Source: Gp7-AA10 sp035636095 (GTDB lineage: Bacteria; Acidobacteriota; Thermoanaerobaculia; Gp7-AA8). Taken from it: 51,073 nucleotides of DNA. Shown here in pieces: positions 29,483-37,963 of this stretch (positions are counted from its first letter, which is position 1; each line of letters opens with the position of its first letter). The notes beneath the pieces are model-generated. The model did no database searches. It saw only the letters and a program-made list of their open reading frames with translations, and was not told where the DNA came from. Position numbers and translations under genes: made by a program. The stretch is from the NCBI GenBank assembly GCA_035636095.1, contig DASPZU010000048.1, positions 1 to 51,073 on the forward strand, given 5' to 3'.

Positions 29483-32400
29483 ATGTTTTCCACGTGCCGC
29501 CGTATCGGTCCGTGTTTTCTTCTCCTCATCTCCATCACCGCGACGGCTGGCACTGGAATCGTCCGGCTCCGCGTCAGACCAAATAACATCGCACCTTTCA
29601 CCGATGATCCGCTCGTACCTGGCACGACGCCAATCCGACTCGTTCACCTCCTCGAACTTCGGACCGCAATCGACAACATCCGGCAACAGGCTGCGGGCTT
29701 GCCGGCCTTCGCATGGACCGATCCGCAACCCACAACAATCCGTGCGATACACGTCGTAGAACTGCGCACTGCACTCACGGAGGCTTTGACGAAGCTCGGA
29801 CGATCTGTCCCATCGTGGACGCCGGGTGCGGTGAGCGGCGGTGTGGTTCTCGCCGCGCACTTCCAGGGGATCCGTGACGCAGCCCGCGGCATCGTACCTA
29901 CTGACGTCGGGGGAGCGATTAACGGCAACGTAACCTGGAGTGCGGCAGGATCGCCTTACGTCGTCCAGAACGACATCACAGTTATGCCATCTGCGTCGTT
30001 AACGATTGCGCCCGGTACCGTCGTCAAGTTTGCTGCCGGGAGAAGCCTTCTAGTTGCCGGCGGCGGCACTCTGATAGCGAATGGCACGACGAATCAGCCA
30101 ATCTACTTCACTTCGATCAAGGATGATGCGGTCGGCGGCGACACTAATCAGGACGGAAATAGCACAACGCCCGCTTCCGGGGACTGGTTGACGCTCGGCA
30201 TAGGCAGCGACGGCCAGACTGCGTACGGTAGCGTAACGAACGTGGTGGTTCGCTACGGTGCTCAACTGATGATTCGATGGTCGGCACCAACACTCCGCAA
30301 TCTAACCTCCACCAACATGAGCGGCGACGGTCTCTATCTCGAAGCGCCCCCGAGCAGTCCGTATACGATCGAGAAACTGACTCTCACTGATAACGAACGG
30401 AATCTGAATCTCAAAGCCGTTCCGTCCGGCACGACGATCCGCGACTCTGTGATCCGTCGCGCCAAAACCATGGCTGTGCAAGCGACCAATGGCACCGCCG
30501 CGAATGTGTCAAACAACGCGATCGAAGACAATCACGGTGGACCGCCGATTACCCTTGACGGATCCTCGCCACTCGTCCTTCGTTATAACTCGGTAACAAA
30601 CAACCGTACGACCGACGGCAATGCGCTCGGCGTGCAGGCTGCGTGTTGCGCGACAGTTGATGCCCTTTACAACTGGTGGGGCTCAACAACGGGACCGAAC
30701 GTTGCCGGACAGTCAAGCACCACAACCGGCGGCGGAAGTCAGGTTAGCAGTTACGTACAGTTCGATCCGTGGCTTGGTCAACCGTGGGAATTCTCATTTA
30801 AGGTCGGCGAGCACCCTTGGACGCTCAAGGCAGGCGTCGGTACAGACGTGGCGACCGGGAACTTCCATCTAGTGGAAAGAGACATTTCAATCCCTACAAT
30901 CGGGTTCCCGCTGGAAATTGTCCGTACTTACAACAACAAGAACTCCGGTCCGATTGTGAATGACTTTGGCAACGCATGGACGTGGAATTACGGCGCGTTT
31001 CTCGCTATCAATCCGCTCGATTATGGCGTGGTCTGGAACCGTGACGACGGCGCGCAAATCTATTTCAAGCAGAATCCAGACAATACCTTCTCGTCTGAGG
31101 AAGGCATCTACGAGAACCTGATTTGGGACCCATCCTCCTCCACCTACCGCATGACGCGCAAAGACCAATCAGTCTTCGTCTTTTCCTCCGGCGGCAAGCT
31201 AGTATCCGAGATCGATCCGAACGGAAATATCACATCCATAACAAGGGATTCGAGCGGGCGCGTTCTGAGAGTGACGGAACCGCTCGGGCGAGCGCTCAAT
31301 TTTGAATATGACGGGCAGTACATCTCGCGCATTACCGATCCTCTCGGCCGCTCAATCAGCTACACCCGGCATTCGAACGGTGCGATCCAGACCGTCACGA
31401 AGCGAGATCAATTCGGCGCGACGTTTGCCACTGCGACCTATTCGTACGGCACCAACGGCGTTTCGGAGATGACAGGGTTTATCGATTTCGACGGAAACCA
31501 ACTCTCCCAAACCTTCGACCCACTCTTTTTGCAAAACGTTGCGACACAGCAGTTCAACGGATTGGCGCAGATCACGTTCTCTTACAATGACCCCGTCCAG
31601 TATGCAACGTCCGTTCGCGACACACATGGGCGGCTCCACGTCTACTACTACAATCGGGCCAATAAAGTGTTGCTTCACCAGCACGAGCAACCTAACGGCT
31701 CGTTCAACGTCAAAGACCAATGGACCTATACGGGTTACCTGGTCTCTGCCTATACAAACCTTGACGGCACGACGACGTCGACCTATGACTGGTCGACCGG
31801 CAATCTCACTCAGCTAACCGAACCGGGCGGCCGAACCACGACCTATACCTACGATCAATTCAACAACGTCACTAGCCGGCGAGATAACCTCGGCCGCATT
31901 ACACAGTACGCCTACGACACACATATGAACTTGCTTCGGGAAACTGATGTGCTGGGCGAGATTACGCAGCATGAATACTTCTCAACCGGGCTCAAGATGG
32001 CTGACACGGATGCGCTGGGCCATCGAACGTCATTTGAGTATGACAGTTACGGCTACCCGCTGACCATTACCAATGCCGCCACGGAGACCACGCGCTTCGA
32101 GTATGACGTCGCAGGCCGCAAAACGGCAGAGACGGATCCCCTGAATCATCGAACAGTTTACACTTACAACGGCCGCGACCAGGTCCTCGATGTGACGGAT
32201 CCACTCGGAAATCGCACAAGCTACACGTACGACATGTACGGTCGCAAAACGAGCATGACCGACGCGGAGAGTCACACGACGACTTACACGTACAACTCCC
32301 ATAATCTGTTGTGGCGTACGGTAGATGCACGGAACGGCGTCGTCGAGTTGCAATATGACGATACTATCGGCAATCTGATCAAGGTGATTGACCCAAATTA

Positions 32401-34375
32401 TCATGCAACGACCTTTTCCTACGACGACCTCGATCGAAAAGTCACCGAGACGGATGGCCTTAATCGGACATGGCGATACGAATACGTCGGCACTAACCGG
32501 CTTTCACGTGTGATCGATGCTGCCGGCGTTTCGACCTATCGCTATTACGACGCCTTCAACCAATTAAGCCAAGTGAAGTTCTCCGACAATTCTACCGTTA
32601 CTTATACCTACGACGGTGTTGGCAACACAACCAGCATGACTGACTGGACCAGCACTACCACCTGGGCGTACGACCAGTTAAATCGGATAATCAACGTCAA
32701 CAAGGGAAATCCGGACACGGCCTATGGCTACGACGCGGCAGGAAATTTGAGCTGGATTCGCGCCGAGGCCCAGAAGCCGGTATCGTACACTTATGATGAT
32801 GCCAATCGCCTAAAGACGGTAACCGATTGGAGCGGTCGAACCACCAGTTATTCCTACGACAAGGCTGGCCGTGTGATGGGGTGCGTCTATCCGAATGGCG
32901 TTACCGCGACGCGCACCTATGACGATGCCACACGCCTCGTCACGATCGCCTATGCGAAAGGGAGCACCGTTCTGGCGTCTGCGGATTACTCCGTTAATAG
33001 AGTAGGCAATCGGATCTGGAAACGAGATCAGCTAGGGCAATATGAATCGTACGGGTACGATGAACTGAACCGTCTCTATTGGGTGAGCTACCCAGGCAGT
33101 CAATCCGTTCTCTATGGCTACGATTCGGCGGGAAACCGAACTGCACTGACACCCTATACAAACGGTGTCCCCGGTACCACAGTTTATTACTATTATGACG
33201 CCGCGAACCAAGCGGTCAATGATGCTAGGGGCTCATGTGCGTATGACGCCGACGGCGCTTTGATAGCGTCCGGATCGCGAAGCTTGTCTTGGAACCCTCA
33301 GCATCGGCTTCAGGCACTTTCTGACTCAGGCTTGTCGGAGTCGTGGGTTTACGATGGCGAGGGTCGGCGAGTCCGGCAGACCGTTAACGGCTCGGTTACT
33401 TCCTTCGTGGTTGACTCCAGGCCGTCCCTGTCTCGCGTTCTACTCGAGACGACGAATGGTGCGACTACCGAGTATGTGTACGGTCTGGAGTTACTGTATA
33501 CCGTCGAATCTGGAACACCACACTATGTTCATACCGACGGCCTCGGAAGTGTGACCCTCGGAACAGACGCGTCCGGCCAATGGGAGACCAGTGCGACTTA
33601 CGACATTTTCGGATGGCTCACGGGAGTGGCGGGCAATTGGCCGCGGCGTGAATTCACCGGCGAAGAGGCAGACACGCGGACAAGTCACCAATCACTCCTA
33701 TATCTACGGTCGCGATACTACGATTCAGTCACTGGTCGATTCCTGTCTCCGGACATTTTCCCCTCAGTTTCAACTGATACTCAGGCCTACAACCGGTACG
33801 CATACGCCGCCGACAATCCCGTCAATAAGATTGATCCGACGGGCGAATATGCTGTTCTCGATGACGCGTTACTTTTTGGAATCGGCGCAGCTGGCGGGGT
33901 GCTTGGCCAAGGCATCAGCGACTTAATCACGGGGCGACGGAGCAGCTTAAGTGACTATGTGGCTTCCGGGCTCGGTGCCGGCGTTGGCGTTTGGTCGACA
34001 GAATACTTAGGCCCGGGAGGTGGATTTGTTGGAGGAGCGGTATCAAGTGCTATTCGCCAGGCGGCTGACATTCACGCAGGCCGTCAACAGAGCATAAGCT
34101 GGGTTGATTTTGGGTTCGAAACGGTCATAGGCGGCGCTACAGAATTCGCAAGCCCAATGCGCATTGCGGGCGTGAGCGCAGGGCGTAACAGCTTTTTCGC
34201 GACGTACAATCAGATGGTCACGAAGCTGGAACGCGGCACTATAACGCGCGTCTCTGGCCGCACCGCGCTAAAGATGTTCAGTGGCTATACAGTTTACAAT
34301 CTGCGTGGTACCGTCATAGAAAGCGCTCTCGACTCAATTTGGCGACACTACTTGACGCCACCGCGAGTTCACTGA
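29483..34375 (+). CDS. RHS/YD-repeat secreted polymorphic-toxin-like protein
   Basis: 1630 residues. Order: signal peptide (1-22); two HxxELR modules (VHLLELRTA, IHVVELRTA, about 50-110) typical of acidobacterial secreted proteins; a beta-helix-like region (about 140-430); a DUF6531-like start of the RHS cage (TDVATGNFHLVERDI, about 455); some 20 YD repeats (about 570-1370); the RHS core (SLLYLRSRYYDSVTGRFLSPD near 1405, NPVNKIDPTGEY near 1445); and a variable C-terminal domain of about 178 residues. That last part has a Gly-rich membrane-like stretch and ends with an NQMVTKLERGTI-TRVSGRTALKMFSGY segment. The cage normally holds a toxin released by self-cleavage at the DPxG region; the toxin activity here is unknown. 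The gene is less GC-rich than its neighbours, consistent with acquisition. Confidence 0.85.
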   Translation: MFSTCRRIGPCFLLLISITATAGTGIVRLRVRPNNIAPFTDDPLVPGTTPIRLVHLLELRTAIDNIRQQAAGLPAFAWTDPQPTTIRAIHVVELRTALTEALTKLGRSVPSWTPGAVSGGVVLAAHFQGIRDAARGIVPTDVGGAINGNVTWSAAGSPYVVQNDITVMPSASLTIAPGTVVKFAAGRSLLVAGGGTLIANGTTNQPIYFTSIKDDAVGGDTNQDGNSTTPASGDWLTLGIGSDGQTAYGSVTNVVVRYGAQLMIRWSAPTLRNLTSTNMSGDGLYLEAPPSSPYTIEKLTLTDNERNLNLKAVPSGTTIRDSVIRRAKTMAVQATNGTAANVSNNAIEDNHGGPPITLDGSSPLVLRYNSVTNNRTTDGNALGVQAACCATVDALYNWWGSTTGPNVAGQSSTTTGGGSQVSSYVQFDPWLGQPWEFSFKVGEHPWTLKAGVGTDVATGNFHLVERDISIPTIGFPLEIVRTYNNKNSGPIVNDFGNAWTWNYGAFLAINPLDYGVVWNRDDGAQIYFKQNPDNTFSSEEGIYENLIWDPSSSTYRMTRKDQSVFVFSSGGKLVSEIDPNGNITSITRDSSGRVLRVTEPLGRALNFEYDGQYISRITDPLGRSISYTRHSNGAIQTVTKRDQFGATFATATYSYGTNGVSEMTGFIDFDGNQLSQTFDPLFLQNVATQQFNGLAQITFSYNDPVQYATSVRDTHGRLHVYYYNRANKVLLHQHEQPNGSFNVKDQWTYTGYLVSAYTNLDGTTTSTYDWSTGNLTQLTEPGGRTTTYTYDQFNNVTSRRDNLGRITQYAYDTHMNLLRETDVLGEITQHEYFSTGLKMADTDALGHRTSFEYDSYGYPLTITNAATETTRFEYDVAGRKTAETDPLNHRTVYTYNGRDQVLDVTDPLGNRTSYTYDMYGRKTSMTDAESHTTTYTYNSHNLLWRTVDARNGVVELQYDDTIGNLIKVIDPNYHATTFSYDDLDRKVTETDGLNRTWRYEYVGTNRLSRVIDAAGVSTYRYYDAFNQLSQVKFSDNSTVTYTYDGVGNTTSMTDWTSTTTWAYDQLNRIINVNKGNPDTAYGYDAAGNLSWIRAEAQKPVSYTYDDANRLKTVTDWSGRTTSYSYDKAGRVMGCVYPNGVTATRTYDDATRLVTIAYAKGSTVLASADYSVNRVGNRIWKRDQLGQYESYGYDELNRLYWVSYPGSQSVLYGYDSAGNRTALTPYTNGVPGTTVYYYYDAANQAVNDARGSCAYDADGALIASGSRSLSWNPQHRLQALSDSGLSESWVYDGEGRRVRQTVNGSVTSFVVDSRPSLSRVLLETTNGATTEYVYGLELLYTVESGTPHYVHTDGLGSVTLGTDASGQWETSATYDIFGWLTGVAGNWPRREFTGEEADTRTSHQSLLYLRSRYYDSVTGRFLSPDIFPSVSTDTQAYNRYAYAADNPVNKIDPTGEYAVLDDALLFGIGAAGGVLGQGISDLITGRRSSLSDYVASGLGAGVGVWSTEYLGPGGGFVGGAVSSAIRQAADIHAGRQQSISWVDFGFETVIGGATEFASPMRIAGVSAGRNSFFATYNQMVTKLERGTITRVSGRTALKMFSGYTVYNLRGTVIESALDSIWRHYLTPPRVH

Positions 34376-34384
34376 TTAAAGTCA

Positions 34385-34807
34385 ATGCACCCAGTACAAA
34401 TTTATCATGCATCTACCGGCTTATGGCTACTATTTGCCGTTGGTGCTCTGCTCTTCGTGGCGTCGGCCGCATATGTGGGTCAGACGTCGCGTCAGTGGGA
34501 ATTCCTCGCGGTAGCTTGCGCGTCGTCTCTTTTCACGTTTGCTGTGGATTGGAACCTCGAGCTCGCAATCGACGACGACACGATTCGCTATCGGTCGCTG
34601 TTTAGAGGTTCGCTCGTCATTCCACGTTCGACAATACGGGAAATTCGAGTATTGCAGGGGTGGATTGGTAAGGAAGACCTAGCGCTGTGGCGCCGCGTTC
34701 GAATTATTACTGGCAGTGAAGCCTCAACCGTGACAATTCCTGTTAAGGCATTCCCGCCAGCGGCGGTCAGATATTTGTTACGGGAATACGCACCGAACGT
34801 TCGGTGA
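34385..34807 (+). CDS. Two-helix membrane protein with bacterial PH-like domain, candidate immunity protein
   Basis: 140 residues. Two hydrophobic helices (about 11-33 and 38-55) are followed by a beta-rich domain of about 85 residues (LAIDDDTIRYRSLFRGSLVIPRSTIREIRVL..) that looks like a bacterial PH domain. It begins only nine bases after the stop of the RHS gene, the usual place for an immunity gene, so it probably protects against the RHS C-terminal toxin, which itself has a membrane-like segment. This role is inferred from position, not from homology. Confidence 0.6.
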   Translation: MHPVQIYHASTGLWLLFAVGALLFVASAAYVGQTSRQWEFLAVACASSLFTFAVDWNLELAIDDDTIRYRSLFRGSLVIPRSTIREIRVLQGWIGKEDLALWRRVRIITGSEASTVTIPVKAFPPAAVRYLLREYAPNVR

Positions 34808-34930
34808 CGCGCAATCAATTTCTCTCCCTGCCATCCGGATAAGAGTAGACGCAAACACGCTCTGGTTGTTCCCTCAAGGCTTGTCGCCCGCGTCTTGCCA
34901 GAGCTTTCTCACTGCTCGTTCCAACGCGGC

Positions 34931-35971
34931 CTACCGCGAGAGCACCCATGGAGCATAGTGTTTCAGAACCATCGCAGGCGAGTTGCCCAGAACTGCGGCG
35001 ACGGTGTCAACCGGTACCCCCCGTGAGAGCAGGTCCGTCGCGAGCGTGTGCCGAAAAACGTGCGCTGATCCACGGTTCACGCCGGCCAATTTGAAGATTG
35101 TGCGAAGTGTGCGATCCCAGCCGCCACGCACGGTCTTGGACGTCGCGCAGCCCGTTTGAAAGTAGTAAGGACTCGTCCGCGGTACTTGCTCGAGCGCGGT
35201 CGTGACGAACTGCGGGATCGGCACCCAGACCGAAACTCCTGTCTTCTCAGTTCGCAGAAAGACGCGTCCGTCGCGAACGCGGGTGGTGTCGAGGCGTGCA
35301 GCGTCGGAAATTCGAAGGCCTGTGTAGCGGAGAATGTAGATGAATGCCTTCACTCGCGCGCGGTTCTCTTTCCCGTAGGTTCCGTGTGTGATGAACCGAT
35401 CACACGCGCGAAGCATAGCGTCGACTTCTTCAGCGGTGAATGGCATTCTCGGTTTCGGCCGCGCAGGAGGTGCCTTCAGCGGCTTCGCCGGATTTCTGAT
35501 GATCCAACCGGAATCGACGCAGAAACTGAAGAATGTTCGCAGACGATCGATGCGGCGCGCCGCCGTAACCGCCGCGCAGCTCCATGTCTCTCGATACTCG
35601 CGCAGGCGTTCCACGTCGAGGTGTGCGACGACCGCGATGTTCTGCTTTTCGCACCAAGCGACAAATTGATCGAGCAGCGTCTGTTCGTAGAGAAGGATCG
35701 TTCCCTCGCGAAGCTTGCGTGCTCGCGCGTCAGCGAGGAACTTCAGAACAGCTTCCCGCGGCGTCTTCTGGCGAACTTCATTGCCGATGCGGCCGGCGCG
35801 GTTCCATTCGTGAACGAGATTGTCGGCTGCTTCCCAGGAGGTCAGATCGAGCGCCTTGCGAATTGGCTCGCCGGCGAGCGTGCCCTCAACGTGGATCGGA
35901 CAGCTGCAGCGGCGGTACCGCCGCGATTGGTGTGGGCAGCTCCTAACGTGTCGACGAAAGATCGTGAGCAT
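34931..35971 (-). CDS. Tyrosine recombinase (integrase) of the tRNA-Pro element
   Basis: 346 residues from the ATG at 35971. An N-terminal cysteine-rich basic segment (RRHVRSCPHQSRRYRRCSCPIHVEG) is followed by a core-binding SAM-like domain (about 70-165) and a catalytic domain with R220 (YTGLRISDA), K243 (EKTG), H304 and R307 (HVFRHTLA), and the nucleophile Y339 (LKHYAPW). Asn330 replaces the second histidine of the common LGH motif. The frame extends 14 codons further upstream. It lies 91 bases from the tRNA-Pro 3' end and is transcribed away from it, so it is the enzyme that placed this island. Confidence 0.9.
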   Translation of the reverse strand: MLTIFRRHVRSCPHQSRRYRRCSCPIHVEGTLAGEPIRKALDLTSWEAADNLVHEWNRAGRIGNEVRQKTPREAVLKFLADARARKLREGTILLYEQTLLDQFVAWCEKQNIAVVAHLDVERLREYRETWSCAAVTAARRIDRLRTFFSFCVDSGWIIRNPAKPLKAPPARPKPRMPFTAEEVDAMLRACDRFITHGTYGKENRARVKAFIYILRYTGLRISDAARLDTTRVRDGRVFLRTEKTGVSVWVPIPQFVTTALEQVPRTSPYYFQTGCATSKTVRGGWDRTLRTIFKLAGVNRGSAHVFRHTLATDLLSRGVPVDTVAAVLGNSPAMVLKHYAPWVLSR

Positions 35972-36051
35972 CTCTGCCTCCGAAGATGCGTCGAAGCCAC
36001 ACGTATCGTCCACACGCCCGATTCACCAGATTCTAAACTCTTGCAGGAATT

Positions 36052-36082
36052 GCGTTTAGGCTGGTCGGGGCAAGTGGATTTG
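36052..36082 (-). mobile_element. Attachment site copy 3 (tRNA-proximal end of the island)
   Basis: 31 bp identical to 27920-27950. It covers the T-arm to CCA of the functional tRNA-Pro gene and the first ten bases after it (GCCTAAACGC on the minus strand). Recombination between this and copy 1 would excise the whole element and keep an intact tRNA. Confidence 0.85.
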
Positions 36083-36139
36083 AACCACCGACCTCACGGT
36101 CCCGAACCGTGCGCTCTAACCAGGCTGAGCTATGCCCCG
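36062..36139 (-). tRNA. tRNA-Pro (anticodon CGG)
   Basis: 78 bases including an encoded CCA. The acceptor CGGGGCA pairs with TGCCCCG over 7 bp and the discriminator is A. The D-arm begins TAGCTCAGCCTGG. The anticodon stem CACGG/CCGTG encloses TTCGGGA with anticodon CGG (36102-36104). The T-loop is TTCAAAT with stem GGTGG/CCACT. The C at position 1 is typical of bacterial tRNA-Pro. It reads CCG codons, which are common in this GC-rich genome, and its 3' end is the integration target. Confidence 0.95.
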
Positions 36140-36182
36140 AGATGCGGCCTCAGTCAAACCCAGGCACTCTATCGTTCATTCC

Positions 36183-36818
36183 TCAGAAACGGTAGCCGAG
36201 GCCGAACGACACAATGGCCGGCCGCACGTGCAGATCGACGCTTGAGGCCGCGCCTGAAAACGTCGCACGCGAGGTGGTCTCGATCGGCACGTAGCGGACG
36301 TCGGCGAGCAGATTCCAGCGCCGTCCGAGGTTGAATTCGAGGCCGCCGTCGAGGACGAGGCCGGTCGGATCCTTGTAGCGCACTCCGGTCGCGGTCGGTC
36401 CGATCCGCTTGTTGATGTTTTTGAGTATGGTATGCACCACTCCGACGCCGATGTACGGGCGCACTGCCGGGCGTTCCAGAAGATGCCATTGCATGGTCGC
36501 GGAGATCGGATAAATCTGAGCCCATCCGAGATCAGCAGTCGCGATGAAATCACTGCCGACGACGCGAATGCGCGACTTCGTTCCCAGCGCCGCCACCTTG
36601 GCCTCGAATGAGAGGCGGTCGCTGACGAAAAGGTTGACGCCTCCGCCAACGCCGCCACCATTCCGGAACGACGGCTCGAATCGCGTCGTCCCCGGAGAGA
36701 ACCGCGAGATCCTGCCTGTTCGCTTCACCGCCTCGGCATCTAAGAAGATATCGACACGCCGTTGTGCGAAGAGAGGAAGTGCCAGCAGGGCGACGGCGAT
36801 AACAACGGCCGATTTCAT
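36183..36818 (-). CDS. OmpW-like outer-membrane beta-barrel
   Basis: 211 residues. A signal peptide ending at LPLFAQ is followed by alternating strands with OmpW features: GGGVGGGVNLFVSDRLSFEAKV, ATMQWHLLERPAVRPYIGVGVVHT, and a C-terminal strand ending in GLGYRF with the terminal Phe used by the BAM machinery. It should be an eight-stranded outer-membrane barrel; small hydrophobic compounds are the usual suggested cargo. It lies just upstream (minus strand) of the tRNA-Pro and divergent from the VWFA gene. Confidence 0.8.
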   Translation of the reverse strand: MKSAVVIAVALLALPLFAQRRVDIFLDAEAVKRTGRISRFSPGTTRFEPSFRNGGGVGGGVNLFVSDRLSFEAKVAALGTKSRIRVVGSDFIATADLGWAQIYPISATMQWHLLERPAVRPYIGVGVVHTILKNINKRIGPTATGVRYKDPTGLVLDGGLEFNLGRRWNLLADVRYVPIETTSRATFSGAASSVDLHVRPAIVSFGLGYRF

Positions 36819-36910
36819 CTTGGTGCCGTTTCAGCAAAAAGCGTGCTCTCCCGTTTCCACGAGGACTTCCGAGGGTTTAGAGTGCGTTTGGGGCTGAGAA
36901 AGGAACCTCC

Positions 36911-37963
36911 ATGGTCACTCGCATCACCCTGGCAATCTTCTTCGCTGCGAGCGCAGTTTTGGCGCAGCAGCAACCTCCGCAATACGGCGAAAAAGTCGAT
37001 GTCAATCTAGTCCTTCTCGATGCCGTCGTCACCGACGCGCGCGGCAATCAAATCCTCGGTCTCGACAAGAATGATTTCGTGATCAAGGAAAACGGTGTGC
37101 CGCAGGCCATCGACTCGGTCGATTACTTCACCAACCGCCGGCTGCTCAATTCACCGGAAAGCAAGGCGGCCTTCAAAGTCGAACGCGTGCACGAGCAGCG
37201 CTACTTCATCTTTTTCTTCGACAAGCCTGCCGACACCGGAATGTTCTTCAATCGCCTGGCGCTGGCCCGCAGCGCGGTGAAGGAGTTCATCCGCAAGGAG
37301 ATGAAGCCGAGCGATGTCGCGGCCGTGGTGGCGCATGATGTCCGCCTCAAGGTCTACAGCGATTTCACATCGAACAGGGAGCAGCTCGAGCGCGCCGTCG
37401 ATGAGACGGCGCTGTTCGGACGTGGCATCACCATCAGCGACACCGTCCCGGACGCACCTTCGATCCTGCGCGGCAGCGCCTCCACTCTGATCGACAGCAC
37501 CGGCACGGTCTACGAGGCCCTGGAGCTCCTCGGCGAACGCGTTCGCGGCATTCGCGCGCGCAAGGAAATCGTCCTCTTCTCGCTGGGCATCCACGAGCCG
37601 GGCGAGGAAATCCGCGGCGGCATGATCGTGACCACCAGCCGCTATTACGAGCCCATGGTCCGTGCGCTCAATCGCTCCGACGTTGCGGTTTATCCTGTCA
37701 GCCTGCTCGAAGATCCGAATCAGCCCCCATACGTGCATCAGGCGCTGGAGCGGATCGCATCGGATACCAACGGCCAGTACTTTCGCTTCAACACCAGCTT
37801 CTCTCCGGCACTGAGACAGGTCGACAAGTTGTCGACCGGCTATTACCTCATCGGCTATTACACGAAACCGAAGAACGGCGCCGGATATCAAAAGGTCAAC
37901 GTGGCGGTGAAGAATCCGGAGTTCCGCGTACGCGCCCGTCAGGGATACTCATACGGCGATTAA
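36911..37963 (+). CDS. VWFA-related secreted protein of the acidobacterial type
   Basis: 350 residues. Signal peptide (ITLAIFFAASAVLAQ), then the family start VDVNLVLLDAVVTDARGNQILGLDKNDFVIKENGVPQ, a VWFA-like Rossmann domain (RYFIFFFDKPADTG..) with a partly degenerate MIDAS, and a C-terminal domain ending in GYYLIGYYTKPK..YQKVNVAVKNPEFRVRARQGY. Such proteins are multiplied in Acidobacteriota and are a main reason for the taxonomic suggestion; their function is unknown. Ribosome site AAAGGA upstream. The end overlaps the convergent Pxp gene by 15 bases. Confidence 0.88.
   Translation: MVTRITLAIFFAASAVLAQQQPPQYGEKVDVNLVLLDAVVTDARGNQILGLDKNDFVIKENGVPQAIDSVDYFTNRRLLNSPESKAAFKVERVHEQRYFIFFFDKPADTGMFFNRLALARSAVKEFIRKEMKPSDVAAVVAHDVRLKVYSDFTSNREQLERAVDETALFGRGITISDTVPDAPSILRGSASTLIDSTGTVYEALELLGERVRGIRARKEIVLFSLGIHEPGEEIRGGMIVTTSRYYEPMVRALNRSDVAVYPVSLLEDPNQPPYVHQALERIASDTNGQYFRFNTSFSPALRQVDKLSTGYYLIGYYTKPKNGAGYQKVNVAVKNPEFRVRARQGYSYGD

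Larger units (their letters stand above)
27920..36082. mobile_element. Composite integrated element in a tRNA-Pro gene
   Basis: About 8.2 kb bounded by direct repeats of the tRNA-Pro 3' end (27920-27950 and 36052-36082) with a third copy inside (28724-28746). A tyrosine recombinase lies 80 bases from the tRNA, the usual position. The third copy divides it into a 0.8-kb unit with an IPTL-CTERM-like gene and a 7.3-kb unit with the RHS protein, a candidate immunity gene and the recombinase. No phage structural, conjugation or replication genes are present. Confidence 0.8.

Noticed and set aside
27920..36082. Prophage
   Set aside because: There is a recombinase and attachment sites but no capsid, tail, lysis, replication or repressor gene.
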